NCBI RefSeq assembly: GCF_001941445.1
Contig: NZ_CP009245.1
Location: forward strand, 953,992-1,017,991
Source: Corynebacterium aquilae DSM 44791
GTDB lineage: Bacteria > Actinomycetota > Actinomycetes > Mycobacteriales > Mycobacteriaceae
Direction: 5' to 3'
DNA length: 64,000 nt
Made by a program: the position numbers and the translations under genes. Position 1 is the stretch's first letter. Every line of letters begins with the position of its first letter. This document shows, in pieces, positions 45,471 to 55,884 of the stretch. The notes beneath the pieces were generated by a model. That model saw only the letters and a list, made by a program, of their open reading frames with translations. It searched no databases and was not told the origin of the DNA.

Positions 45471-45953
45471 GTGGTTGAAACTTTCGTTGTCGAGGGGGAA
45501 GAAAAACGAAGAAAAACAGCTGGTGCTGCTCCGGTGGGGATGCCGTAGCACCCACTCCACACCTGTTACTGGTGGGGTCTTTGTGAAAATTGAACACTAT
45601 TGTGACTAATGGGGCAAGGGTTCGGGTGGGAAACGGGGGTAAAGCTCACCCCACCCCGCCTCACCCCGCCTCACCTCGTTCCACTTCATGCCGCCCCGCC
45701 ACAACCACAACCGCAGCCACAACCGCAGGCTCAGCCGCAACCGCACCGACTTTTTTGGCGCGCCTCCCGCGCCGCGTGAGATTTCCTGGTTCCCGCAAAC
45801 TGCCCCCGCTTGCCGCATCACACTTCCCGCACCACCGATGCTGGGTGTGCGCTGGGTGCGCCGACCTGCATGAGTGTCGGCAGTCTAAAAAGATGCTGAT
45901 GATCCCCGCCTATGTGCCCACCCAAAAAGAACAAGGCGGTAGGATGACGTCTC
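45471..45953. other. gap with C-rich simple repeats
   Basis: No convincing gene. CACCCCGCCT and ACAACCGCA-type short repeats occupy 45650-45750. Promoters of the two divergent neighbours must lie here. Confidence 0.4.
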
Positions 45954-46742
45954 ATGGCTGCAGGCAGAAAAACTCTGCGCGGCTGCTTTTTTGCAGCGGT
46001 GCTCGCACTGATCATGATTGTGGTGATGATCGGTGCTCTCATTGCCGTACTTGCAGGTCGGGTAGATTTCCCCTCAAACGAACCGGTCCCCGAAGATGTC
46101 CCGCCAGCGCACGGCGCCCAGCCCCCAGCCATAGATATCGACGCCCCCGGGCGTACCTCCGTCGCGCTGTATGAGTGGGCTGCCCCAATCGCCGCCGACA
46201 CTGGAATTTCCGTACCGGCGCTCGCGGCCTATGCCAACGCCCAGCTGATCGCGGAGAAATCCTGGCCCGACTGTCATCTGAATTGGACCACCCTGGCGGG
46301 CATTGGTTACGTGGAAACCCGCCACGGCACCTATACCTCAAAGCTGCTCGGGTCCAAGCCTTCCATCGACGACAACGGATTCGTCACCCCCATCATCGTG
46401 GGCGTGCCACTGGATGGCTCCCCCGGATTCGCCGAAATCCGCGATACCGATCAGGGGAAATGGGACGGGGACTCCGAATATGATCGCGCCGTTGGTCCCA
46501 TGCAGTTCATTCCCGAAACTTTCCGCACTATCGGCATTGACGCCAACGGTGACGGGGTTGCCGACCCTAACCAGATCGACGATGCGGCGGCATCCGCCGC
46601 CCGCTACCTCTGCCTCGACGGCCGTGATCTTGACACCCCGCAGGGGTGGACAAAGGCCATCTACGCCTACAACCACTCCGGCGACTATCTCGTCAAAGTC
46701 CGCAACGCGGCCGCCCACTACGCGCTGCGGGAACATCCCTAA
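45954..46742 (+). CDS. lytic murein transglycosylase, LpqU-like
   Basis: This 262-aa protein has an N-terminal membrane anchor (residues 11-36) and an extracytoplasmic SLT-type domain. The probable catalytic Glu is in GIGYVETRHG (~122). Family motifs VGPMQFIPETF (~180) and AIYAYNHSGDYLVKV (~240) are seen. GIDANGDGVADPNQIDDA resembles a calcium-binding loop common in this group. Gene order before eno matches Rv1022 (lpqU) in mycobacteria; here I see no lipobox, so it is anchored rather than lipidated. Confidence 0.9.
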   Translation: MAAGRKTLRGCFFAAVLALIMIVVMIGALIAVLAGRVDFPSNEPVPEDVPPAHGAQPPAIDIDAPGRTSVALYEWAAPIAADTGISVPALAAYANAQLIAEKSWPDCHLNWTTLAGIGYVETRHGTYTSKLLGSKPSIDDNGFVTPIIVGVPLDGSPGFAEIRDTDQGKWDGDSEYDRAVGPMQFIPETFRTIGIDANGDGVADPNQIDDAAASAARYLCLDGRDLDTPQGWTKAIYAYNHSGDYLVKVRNAAAHYALREHP

Positions 46743-48469
<1,727 letters not shown>

Positions 48470-48505
48470 GCCCCTAAAAGCGCCCGGCAGGCCCCTAGCC
48501 TGCCC

Positions 48506-48560
48506 CAACGGCCCTCGCCCCACCAACCACGCCCAGTGGTTGCACCGGCGAGGGCCGTTG
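48506..48560 (+). terminator. eno terminator hairpin
   Basis: CAACGGCCCTCGCC and GGCGAGGGCCGTTG form a 14-bp stem enclosing a CAACCAC/GTGGTTG stem. The T tract is weak (CCCGTTTGGG). Confidence 0.65.
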
Positions 48561-48657
48561 CCCGTTTGGGCCCTGACACACCCGCACCCAACCCACAGCC
48601 GCGCTAAAGGTGTCTATCCAGGCTTTCCTGACCAAAGCTCGCTAGACTGTGGGCACT

Positions 48658-49347
48658 ATGGCAAAAGGTGACAACAAGCGCAGCCGCGGACAAGTGCCGG
48701 TCTCCCGGCGCGAACTTAACCAGCGGCACAAGCAGGCAGTCGCCGCGCTGAAAGCAAAACGCGAACCGATCAGGCCGATTAGTCATGTCGAAATCGCGAT
48801 CCTGGCCACCGTGTTTTTGGCGGTGCTGGTGATTGTGGCCGTGCCGGTGCGTAACTACGCCCAACAGCGCGGTGAGATCGCGCGTGTCACCGCCAGTATT
48901 GCGGCGAAGCAAAAACAAAAAGACGATCTGTCTGCCCAGCTCGGTGAGCTGCAGTCCGATGATTACATTCGTGAGCAGGCTCGTGCCCGCTTCGGGGTGA
49001 TTGAGCCCGGGGAGACGGCGTTTCGCATTTTGGATCCTGCGTTGGGTGAAAATCCCCAAGCGACGAAGCGGGAGGACCCTGCGGCTCTTGCTGGGCCTTG
49101 GTATAGCCAGTTGTGGGCGTCGATTTCTCAGGAAGAGGCCCCGAGCGCTGTTGGTATTGGGCATCCGCCTGCACCCAGTGATGCGGAGACCACGAGTCGG
49201 TTGCCGATCGAAGGCCAGCCGCTTCCTACTCCGGCCCCGGAAGAACCTGCCGATCAGGTGCCCGCGCCGGAGGGCAACCCGGAGGTTCCTCCGGTGGATA
49301 ACGCCCCAGCGCCGGCGCCTGCGCCGGATGCTCCGGCGGCGCAATAG
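48658..49347 (+). CDS. cell-division septum initiator, FtsB/DivIC family
   Basis: This 229-aa bitopic membrane protein has a cytoplasmic basic N-terminus, one helix (~42-62, EIAILATVFLAVLVIVAVPV), and a coiled coil (~70-105, ASIAAKQKQKDDLSAQLGELQ). The FtsB-like motif DDYIREQARARFGVIEPGE follows. A long Pro/Ala-rich extracellular tail ends it. It acts in the divisome with FtsL/FtsQ. The start is the ATG at 48658, with TAGACT ten bases upstream and no ribosome binding site, consistent with a leaderless message. Same position as Rv1024. Confidence 0.9.
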   Translation: MAKGDNKRSRGQVPVSRRELNQRHKQAVAALKAKREPIRPISHVEIAILATVFLAVLVIVAVPVRNYAQQRGEIARVTASIAAKQKQKDDLSAQLGELQSDDYIREQARARFGVIEPGETAFRILDPALGENPQATKREDPAALAGPWYSQLWASISQEEAPSAVGIGHPPAPSDAETTSRLPIEGQPLPTPAPEEPADQVPAPEGNPEVPPVDNAPAPAPAPDAPAAQ

Positions 49348-49504
49348 GCAAAAGTTTGTTTGTGGCACCCGTTTAACCGTGTTGTGGTTGGGCGGGTGCT
49401 TTGTGGTGTGCCCACTTGTTGGGACGTGACCTAGGTTGCATTGGGTGTTGGGGGCATGACTGTCTCACCTTTGCCGAGGTCGACCATGCCTTGGGGCCGG
49501 GTTC

Positions 49505-50080
49505 ATGACAGAATATGCAGTCATGAGCGTTAGCGAAAAAGACATCCTGGATGTAGCACAGCAGTTGGGCCGCACCCCGCGCGGGGTTTTGGAGATCTCC
49601 TACCGGTGCCCTGACGGGGCTCCGGGCGTGGTGAAAACTGCCCCGCGCCTGGATGATGGCACGCCTTTTCCGACCTTGTACTACTTGACGGATCCGCGTT
49701 TGACTGCCGAGGCTTCCCGCCTGGAGGTCGCGCACGTCATGAAGTGGATGAGCAGCCGGCTTGAAAGCGACGAGGAGCTGCGTGAGGATTACCGCAAGGC
49801 TCACGAGTACTACTTGGCTGAGCGCAACAAGATCGAAGATCTTGGTACTGATTTTTCTGGCGGCGGTATGCCCGACCGGGTGAAGTGCCTGCACGTCCTC
49901 ATTGCTTATGCTCTGGCTGAGGGGCCGGAGCACTTCCGCCTGGGTACCGAGAGTGTGGCTATGGCCGCCGAGCACGCACAGCTGCGCGGTACTGCTATTC
50001 CTGCGGATTGGCCGACCTGTGCGGAGCTCGGCATCAACTTGGATGATTTTGATTTCTCTAATGCCGGAGTGAAGCCCTAA
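49505..50080 (+). CDS. DUF501 protein
   Basis: This 191-aa protein has the DUF501 features: RTPRGVLEISYRCPDGAPGVV, PTLYYLTDPRLTAEASRLE and PDRVKCLHVLIAYALAEG. The conserved Cys and His residues may bind metal, but the function is unknown. It lies between ftsB and ppx, as Rv1025 does. The second ATG at 49523, preceded by TATGCA, may be the true leaderless start and would remove six residues. Confidence 0.9.
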   Translation: MTEYAVMSVSEKDILDVAQQLGRTPRGVLEISYRCPDGAPGVVKTAPRLDDGTPFPTLYYLTDPRLTAEASRLEVAHVMKWMSSRLESDEELREDYRKAHEYYLAERNKIEDLGTDFSGGGMPDRVKCLHVLIAYALAEGPEHFRLGTESVAMAAEHAQLRGTAIPADWPTCAELGINLDDFDFSNAGVKP

Positions 50081-50086
50081 AAGCCT

Positions 50087-51055
50087 ATGACCCGTTTAGC
50101 TGCCGTTGATTGCGGAACTAATTCCATCCGCCTGCTGATTAGCGAAGTTGCTGTCACCGCTGAAGGCCACGTCGTCGCTAAAGACATCGTGCGCGAGATG
50201 ACTATTGTTCGTCTCGGGCAGGACGTGGACGCGACCGGAAAGTTCGCCCCTGAGGCCCTCGAGCGCACTGAGAAAGCTCTCGCCCGCTATGTCGAGATCA
50301 TGAAGGACAACTTCGTCAGCGATGTCCGCATGGTGGCGACCTCCGCCACCCGTGATGCCTCCAATAAGGAGGAGTTTTTCACGATGACTGCCCGCTTGCT
50401 GGGGCAGATTGTGCCGGGGCGTCGCGCTGAGGTGATTAGTGGTGAGGAAGAGGCCCACCTGTCCTTCGTGGGGGCCGTCGCCGATATTCCTGCCTCCGAA
50501 GGGCCTTTCCTCGTGATTGATCTTGGCGGCGGATCCACCGAATTTATCGTGGGTGAATCCGACGGCAACATCTTGGGCGCGCACTCTGCCCATATGGGCT
50601 GCGTGCGACTGTCCGAGCGGATTTTGCGCAGCGACCCGCCCACCGCAAGTGAAATTGAAATTGCCCGCGATACGGTGGCAAAGCGCATGGACGATGTGAA
50701 AACCATCGTCCCGTTGGATAAAGCACGCACGGTGGTGGGGTGTGCTGGCACCTTCACTACTTTGTCGGCCCTGGCTCAGGGGCTGGAATCTTACGATCCG
50801 CGGGCGATCCACGGCAGTGAGCTGCGCATGGATTCCCTGCGTCATCTCGCGGAGCAGGTCCTGGGGCAGACCGTTGCCCAGCGGGCTCATAACCCGGTGA
50901 TTCATCCCGGCCGTGCTGACGTGCTTGGCGGCGGGTGCGTTGTCGTGCAGGGCATCATCGATACTCTGAAGCCGATGGGGCATAGCACCCTGCGGATTAG
51001 CGAAAAAGACATCCTGGACGGCATCATCGCTTCCCTGGCGGTCGCTGGCGGATAG
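50087..51055 (+). CDS. ppx: exopolyphosphatase / pppGpp phosphohydrolase
   Basis: This 322-aa Ppx/GppA enzyme has the actin-like ATPase phosphate loops DCGTNSIRLLIS (residues 6-17) and VIDLGGGSTEFIVGE (~143). The catalytic Glu is in SGEEEAHLSFVGA (~122). GCAGTFTTLSAL is near 222. It is the short, two-domain actinobacterial form (as Rv1026), which hydrolyses short polyphosphate. It follows DUF501 by 6 bp, so translation is coupled. Confidence 0.94.
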   Translation: MTRLAAVDCGTNSIRLLISEVAVTAEGHVVAKDIVREMTIVRLGQDVDATGKFAPEALERTEKALARYVEIMKDNFVSDVRMVATSATRDASNKEEFFTMTARLLGQIVPGRRAEVISGEEEAHLSFVGAVADIPASEGPFLVIDLGGGSTEFIVGESDGNILGAHSAHMGCVRLSERILRSDPPTASEIEIARDTVAKRMDDVKTIVPLDKARTVVGCAGTFTTLSALAQGLESYDPRAIHGSELRMDSLRHLAEQVLGQTVAQRAHNPVIHPGRADVLGGGCVVVQGIIDTLKPMGHSTLRISEKDILDGIIASLAVAGG

Positions 51056-51185
51056 TCTTCCTCCTGGGCTTTTTGCCCGGTTTCACGATTCAGCTTCTGG
51101 GCCTCTCCCTGGGCGATATCACCCGCTGTGGGCAGGGTGCTAAAGTAGTCCCGTGGCGCGCACGACTAGTGGTGCGAAAAGTCAC

Positions 51186-51259
51186 GCCCCTATAGCCCAA
51201 TTGGCAGAGGCAGCGGACTTAAAATCCGCCAAGTGTCGGTTCGAGTCCGACTGGGGGCA
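51186..51259 (+). tRNA. tRNA-Leu (TAA), short variable arm
   Basis: The acceptor GCCCCTA/TGGGGGC, anticodon arm GCGGA-CTTAAAA-TCCGC (anticodon TAA) and T arm GTCGG-TTCGAGT-CCGAC are all intact. The variable region is only about five bases, so this is a type I fold, whereas most bacterial tRNA-Leu are type II. CCA is not encoded. Confidence 0.92.
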
Positions 51260-51263
51260 CCCC

Positions 51264-51298
51264 ATAGCCTCCGACCTTAAACACAGGTCGGGGGCTAT
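51264..51298 (+). terminator. terminator of tRNA-Leu
   Basis: ATAGCCTCCGACCT and AGGTCGGGGGCTAT pair with one mismatch, followed by TTTCTCT. Confidence 0.75.
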
Positions 51299-51425
51299 TT
51301 CTCTGCCAAGCCCACCGTCGGTGTATCTCAATTCCTTAAAGGTTTTTAAAAGCTAAAACCAAACCCCAGTAGCCCTAGAAAACCTTTCATTCTTAGGCTC
51401 GGATCCAGATGGAGGCATAAGGAGC

Positions 51426-51902
51426 TTATGAAACGGCTTGCTCGCGCATGAAGTATCGGGAGTGAGATTGTTTCACGCTTTCTAGCGAGGCGCTGCTAAC
51501 AGTCACGATTTCGGTATCGGTGTCTGTCGATTCCAGAGCTCGGTTTACTCGCTCGACCGCTGCTTCGATGGGATCGGCAAATTCACGAACGCTTACGACC
51601 CCACTCCTGCGGTTGTAGGTAATGAGAAAAGAAGGCATAGTAGGCGATTTCATTCCTAGGCGGCTTTTAGCGTTGTTAGCTACTTGGTTTCTAAAACTGT
51701 TAAAGGGATTGTGCCACGGGGCAACTATTGGGCGGGTTGCATCAGGTCTAGCTGAGCACTTCATCAAGATTCGAGCCAGCAGCCTGGCATTCACAGATTG
51801 AAGCTCATCTATCTCATCTAGTGCATTGTGAAACTTTTCCTCACAAGCCCGAAGAGTTGGTGGCGCTGCGGGAATGGGGCGGTAAATGAGACAACATTGC
51901 AT
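51426..51902 (-). CDS. uncharacterised protein, 158 aa
   Basis: The C-terminal 70 residues look like a small conserved domain: FLITYNRRSGVVSVREF, then EAAVERVNRALE, then EIVTVSSASLESVKQSHSRYF. I associate this pattern with small uncharacterised actinobacterial proteins. The N-terminal half is helical and polar. An internal Met at 51638 would give a 70-aa protein of just this domain, but neither start has a good ribosome binding site. DNA here is AT-richer than around it, and the gene lies next to tRNA-Leu, so it may be acquired DNA. Confidence 0.5.
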   Translation of the reverse strand: MQCCLIYRPIPAAPPTLRACEEKFHNALDEIDELQSVNARLLARILMKCSARPDATRPIVAPWHNPFNSFRNQVANNAKSRLGMKSPTMPSFLITYNRRSGVVSVREFADPIEAAVERVNRALESTDTDTEIVTVSSASLESVKQSHSRYFMREQAVS

Positions 51903-52300
51903 GCCGTGTGCCAGCGTGCGCTTTGGGGACCTTGTGTTTTTGTCCGTAGACGAATCTCTGTTTCTCGTTAAGCAAGTACCTGGAAGAAACCTTTTAGTCT
52001 GCGCATGTGACGTTTGTGTGAAGAAAAGTGATCTGTGGAACTAATTTGGCGAGTTTCGCGTTGTACATACTGAAAAGCCGATACTCTAAGCGTCACGCAC
52101 GGAAAAACCCCGGCGTGTGCTGAATTGGCACAGTCATTGACACGGTTTGCCCACCAGGGTGAAACCTCGCCCCACGAATGCGGCCCACAAGGGCCGCACA
52201 CCAGGATTCACACCACGTGCGATGAATCGGTGGGGCAGCAGCTTGGGGTATCGAAAACAACTTTTTCTTCCTCTTACACAGTCGAAAGGAAACGCGCGAC
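51903..52300. other. gap upstream of the BI-1 gene
   Basis: No convincing gene. It is AT-rich up to ~52090, then normal. GAAAGGAAA at its end serves the next gene. Confidence 0.4.
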
Positions 52301-53113
52301 GTGCGCAGTTCAAATCCCGTCTTTAGCTCTTTGACCAAAAACTCTCGCGGTCAGGCGCAGGCGTACACCCAGGCTGGCTACGGCCAGGCTGAGTCCTTCA
52401 ACCAGTACGGTGCAGTCCCCGGCCAGCCGCTGGCTCCCACCAGCCGCGCCATGACCCACGACGATGTGGTGACCAAGACTGGCATCACTCTTGGTGTCAT
52501 CATCCTGGGTGCCATCGTCACTTTCTTCCTCGGCACTCAGAGCCCCGCTTTGGCCAACATCTTGATGTTCGTTGGCATGATCGGTGGCCTGATCACCGTG
52601 ATGGTTGCCAGCTTCGGCCGTAAGTACGGTTCCGCCGCTGTCACCCTGATTTACGCTGCCTTCGAGGGCTTGTTCGTCGGTGGTATCTCCTTCTTCTTCA
52701 GCGGTCAGACCAGCGCCATCATTGGCCAGGCGATCCTGGGCACGCTCGGCGTGTTCCTGGGCATGCTGTTTGTCTACAAAAACGGCATCGTGAAGGTCAC
52801 CCCGCGCCTGACCCGCATCATCTCCTCCATGATTATTGGTGTGGTGGTGCTGTCCCTGGGCAACCTGGTGCTGTTCATGTTCACCGGTAACAACCCCCTG
52901 ACCAACGGTGGCCCGATCGCTATCCTGTTCTCGCTGGTCTGCATCGGTTTGGCAGCAATGTCCTTCCTGACCGACTTCGATCAGGCTGATGCGCTGGTGC
53001 GCGCCCAGGCTCCGGCCAACATGGCATGGGGCGTCGCCCTTGGCCTGGCTGTGACCCTGGTGTGGCTGTACACCGAGATCCTGCGCTTCTTGTCGTACTT
53101 CCAGAGCCGCTAA
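52301..53113 (+). CDS. Bax inhibitor-1 / YccA family membrane protein
   Basis: This 270-aa protein has a Gln/Ala/Gly-rich cytoplasmic N-terminus (~50 residues) and seven membrane helices, with the BI-1 pattern (ILGAIVTFFLG, IYAAFEGLFVGGISFFF, LTDFDQADALV). The acidic pair in FLTDFDQAD matches the calcium-leak aspartates of BsYetJ. Function in actinobacteria is unknown. GTG start with GAAAGGAAA upstream. Confidence 0.92.
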   Translation: MRSSNPVFSSLTKNSRGQAQAYTQAGYGQAESFNQYGAVPGQPLAPTSRAMTHDDVVTKTGITLGVIILGAIVTFFLGTQSPALANILMFVGMIGGLITVMVASFGRKYGSAAVTLIYAAFEGLFVGGISFFFSGQTSAIIGQAILGTLGVFLGMLFVYKNGIVKVTPRLTRIISSMIIGVVVLSLGNLVLFMFTGNNPLTNGGPIAILFSLVCIGLAAMSFLTDFDQADALVRAQAPANMAWGVALGLAVTLVWLYTEILRFLSYFQSR

Positions 53114-53129
53114 GCAGCTAGTAGCTCGC

Positions 53130-53170
53130 AGGAGTGCCCCGAGGTTTTATTCCTCGGGGCACTCCTTTTT
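53130..53170 (+). terminator. terminator of the BI-1 gene
   Basis: AGGAGTGCCCCGAGG and CCTCGGGGCACTCCT form a 15-bp perfect stem followed by TTTT. Confidence 0.9.
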
Positions 53171-53311
53171 GCATGCTTGGCTGCTAGCCACCCTGGCGCC
53201 ATCTCAGGCCCTGTTGTACGGGCGGGTGTGGGTAAGTGATGCCCAGGGGTTCTTGATTCGTGGTAGGTGGTTTGCGGGGTTGGGGGCTGGTAGATGATGC
53301 GAAGACCGAAA

Positions 53312-53345
53312 AGCCGCCTGCCTCCACTGTGGGAGGCAGGCGGCT
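53312..53345 (-). terminator. terminator of the 53426-53929 lipoprotein gene
   Basis: AGCCGCCTGCCTCC and GGAGGCAGGCGGCT form a 14-bp stem. On the minus strand TTTTCGG follows. Confidence 0.85.
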
Positions 53346-53425
53346 GTGGTTCTGGCTTTGTATCTCCTAGCGCGCGGTGTGTAGCGCGCTATGTGGAGGT
53401 TTGCAGCCTTCGAGCCTTGTGCGGG

Positions 53426-53929
53426 CTAGGGGAGAACGACGACGCCGTCGATGGCGACCTGGGTGAAGGATGCGCCGTTGACGGTTTCGAAGGGGTTGGA
53501 CAGAACAACCTTCACGCCCGGCTTGTTGACGGTCTTGCCGTCAGCACAGTTCGGCAGGCAGTCGTTGGTGACGCGGGTGGCGGTACCAGCGGCCGAAGTT
53601 GCGGTCCAGTCGGTCCACTTGATGTCGCGCAGCACGTCGTTGTTGTCGCCGCAGGCCAGGGAGATTTCGTCGGGGCGCTGCTCGGGGGTGCCGACGCAGT
53701 TGATGTAGCCCGGCAGATCGCTGTCAGCTGCTGCGGTGGAGGTAGCAGCAGTGGAGGTGGTGGTCTCCTTGCTGTCGCTGGAGGCGGCAGCGGTGCTGGT
53801 CACGGTGGGCTTGGCGACGCCGGTTGCGGTGTCGACGAACTTGTCACTATCGACTTCCCCGGGAGGGGAGCAAGCTGCGATTGCGAGGGCGACAACGCCG
53901 ATGCCGGCGGCAAGAACGCGATTTTTCAT
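53426..53929 (-). CDS. secreted lipoprotein, unknown
   Basis: A 167-aa protein from the ATG at 53929 (GGAG upstream). The lipoprotein signal ends in lipobox IAAC (Cys20). A Ser/Thr/Ala-rich linker runs to ~70. The C-terminal domain has four Cys (YINCVG, LACGDN, NDCLPNCADG), probably two disulfides, and IKWTDWTA. The domain occurs in other actinobacterial exported proteins, with no known role. The longer open frame to 54532 runs through greA and is not real. Confidence 0.85.
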   Translation of the reverse strand: MKNRVLAAGIGVVALAIAACSPPGEVDSDKFVDTATGVAKPTVTSTAAASSDSKETTTSTAATSTAAADSDLPGYINCVGTPEQRPDEISLACGDNNDVLRDIKWTDWTATSAAGTATRVTNDCLPNCADGKTVNKPGVKVVLSNPFETVNGASFTQVAIDGVVVLP

Positions 53930-54095
53930 GAGGGTGAAACTCCGTGAAGGTGGGATGGGGCAGTGGAGTCGTGGCCGTGTTTGCTGCGGGATGTTCTCGG
54001 CGAGGGATGGTTGTCCCCGCCGCGATACCTTGGGCAAAACGACCCAACGTGAGTTCGTGCGCTGTGGGTGAGTGGGCGCAGGAAGCTGTGGGGTT

Positions 54096-54620
54096 TTAGT
54101 TGTTGTCGCGCAGCGCGGCGTACTTTTCGGAGTTGTACGGCTCTGCGGTGACGATGGTGACGGACAGCTGGCGGCCGTTGGGGGCGTAGTACTCGCGGGT
54201 TTCGCCTTCGCGGGCGCCGAGGACGGCCTGGCCAAGCGGGGACTGCTCGGAGTAGGTCTCCAGGTCCTTGTTGTCGGAGGCGGCGGCGCGGGTACCGATG
54301 AGGAAGGTCTCCTTCTGCTCCTTGTCGCCGTTGTAGTAGACGTGCACGACGGAGCCGACCACTGCGACGCCTTCTTCGATGCCGGAACGCTCGGTGGTGG
54401 AGTTGGCCAGAATCTCGGAGATCTGCTTAATGCGGGCCTCTTCCTGGTCCTGCATTTCGCGGGCTGCGTCGTAGCCGGCGTTCTCCTTGAGGTCGCCTTC
54501 CTCACGACGCTCGTTAATCTCGGCAGCAACAACCGGGCGGTGGGCGATCAGCTCGTTGAGCTCAGCCTCAAGCTTCTGCTTGGTTTCCGGGGTGATGTAC
54601 TGCTTCTGGTTATCTGCCAT
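54096..54620 (-). CDS. greA: transcription elongation factor GreA
   Basis: This 174-aa factor rescues backtracked RNA polymerase. It has the N-terminal coiled coil (residues 10-80) with the tip acidic motif EGDLKENAGYDAAREMQ and a C-terminal FKBP-like domain (SPLGQAVLGAREGE). AAGGAC precedes the ATG. It lies next to the DUF4307 and mca genes, the order of Rv1080c-Rv1082. Confidence 0.96.
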   Translation of the reverse strand: MADNQKQYITPETKQKLEAELNELIAHRPVVAAEINERREEGDLKENAGYDAAREMQDQEEARIKQISEILANSTTERSGIEEGVAVVGSVVHVYYNGDKEQKETFLIGTRAAASDNKDLETYSEQSPLGQAVLGAREGETREYYAPNGRQLSVTIVTAEPYNSEKYAALRDNN

Positions 54621-54747
54621 GTTCGCTGTCCTTGAAAAGAAGGGGAAAAGTGAAAAAGTCCTTGCGCCGCGCCACTTCGGTCACCGGCTGGGGTGGCCTG
54701 GGGTAGTGGCGGGGTCAAAGGGGGAGTTGTCGTGGCCCGTGCGCACC

Positions 54748-54792
54748 GGGCTTTTTGTTGGGTGGCCTGGCGGGCTTGTCAACAAAAAGCCC
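54748..54792. repeat. 13-bp perfect inverted repeat in the greA upstream region
   Basis: GGGCTTTTTGTTG and CAACAAAAAGCCC are separated by 19 bases. The T/A runs lie inside the stem, so it could be a terminator on either strand or a protein-binding site. The rest of the 54621-55035 gap holds the DUF4307 terminator. Confidence 0.5.
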
Positions 54793-54980
54793 CGACACTA
54801 GCTGGTGCGCACCCATGGCGCTTTGATCCGCGTCGCCGTTGGTGTGGGCGGGCGCGGTCGGCGTCGTGAATGCGCGCAGCCGGTGGGGCCACACGACACC
54901 GCACAAAAGTACGGCAAACTGGCCACATTCTAACACAGCCATCTACCCGTTTCGGCAGGCAAGGGGGAGGCATATGGGAA

Positions 54981-55015
54981 ACCCCCGGACACTCGTTGGA
55001 CGAGCAGCCGGGGGT
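54981..55015 (-). terminator. terminator of the DUF4307 gene
   Basis: ACCCCCGG and CCGGGGGT enclose an inner CTCGT/ACGAG stem. The minus strand continues TTTCCC. Confidence 0.65.
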
Positions 55016-55035
55016 GGGTTATCGGTGCGGAAAGG

Positions 55036-55473
55036 CTAGGGGCGGGCCAAGTCGGTGAGGTAGTGCGGCGGGTTTTCGCTGCACCCGTACACGCGACCCG
55101 CCACGGGCATTTCGCGGCTGGGGATTTCGACCTGGAAGCGCTGCACCTTGGGCCCGCCGGCGGGAATGATGAATTCGCGGCGGCCGACTTCTTCGACGTT
55201 GTAGTTTTGGGCGGTGACGATGCAGTAGGAGTCAACGTCGGTGTTTTTGCGGGTGACGTCCACGTTGAGCAGCAAGGTGGTGTCGTTGGTGCGCTCAAAG
55301 CCGCCGGGGGTGGCGGAAATGGTAATGGACTGGCGGGCTTGGAAGTACTGCCAGATCACCACCACGGCGATCACGGCGACGATGACGGCCAGAACGGCGA
55401 CAATTTTGCCGGAGGCATTTCCGGACTCTTTGGCGGGGGAGTCGTAGCGGGCGGATCGGGTGCGAGCAGCCAT
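55036..55473 (-). CDS. DUF4307 membrane protein
   Basis: A 145-aa bitopic protein with a basic N-terminus, one helix (~22-42, GKIVAVLAVIVAVIAVVVIWQYF) and an extracytoplasmic beta-rich domain. That domain holds two Cys (DSYCIVTAQ and GRVYGCSENPP) and matches the DUF4307 family (Rv1081c). Function unknown. It is transcribed away from mca. Confidence 0.88.
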   Translation of the reverse strand: MAARTRSARYDSPAKESGNASGKIVAVLAVIVAVIAVVVIWQYFQARQSITISATPGGFERTNDTTLLLNVDVTRKNTDVDSYCIVTAQNYNVEEVGRREFIIPAGGPKVQRFQVEIPSREMPVAGRVYGCSENPPHYLTDLARP

Positions 55474-55884
55474 GGTGGTGGCGGAGTCCTTTACACTTCA
55501 GCACTTCACAACAGGTGGCGGCCGGGTCATAGGCGGGCATGCACCGGGTGCGCGGTGTGGCCTGGTTTCCTATGTCGGCGACCGTTGGTGCTTTCTAGGG
55601 TATGTCACTAAACGGGCGCGGTGGGAATTGTGGGCAGTAGAGGAGGGGGTTGCCTGTGGGAGAAATTTGGCTTGAGGCCATGCAGGTGTCGCCCAACCCG
55701 AGTTTTTCCCGGGTCTTCGTGGGATGGCGGTGGTGTCTGTTCGTCGTTGGGTTTGGGGTGTTTGTCCTGCTTGTGGGGCTTTCTAGGTGCAGGGTAGAAA
55801 ATAGACTACTCTGTCCATTGTTGAATGTTTTCCTCGCCCACACGCTGGGCGCGAACACCGTTTTGTGAAAGGCCGGTAACGACC
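55474..55884. other. divergent upstream region of DUF4307 and mca genes
   Basis: No convincing gene. It contains promoters for both directions. An in-frame extension of mca to 55825 exists but lacks family sequence. Confidence 0.4.

Noticed and set aside
53930..54532. Upstream extension of the 53426 lipoprotein gene
   Set aside because: It runs antiparallel in frame shadow through greA; the lipoprotein signal starts at 53929.
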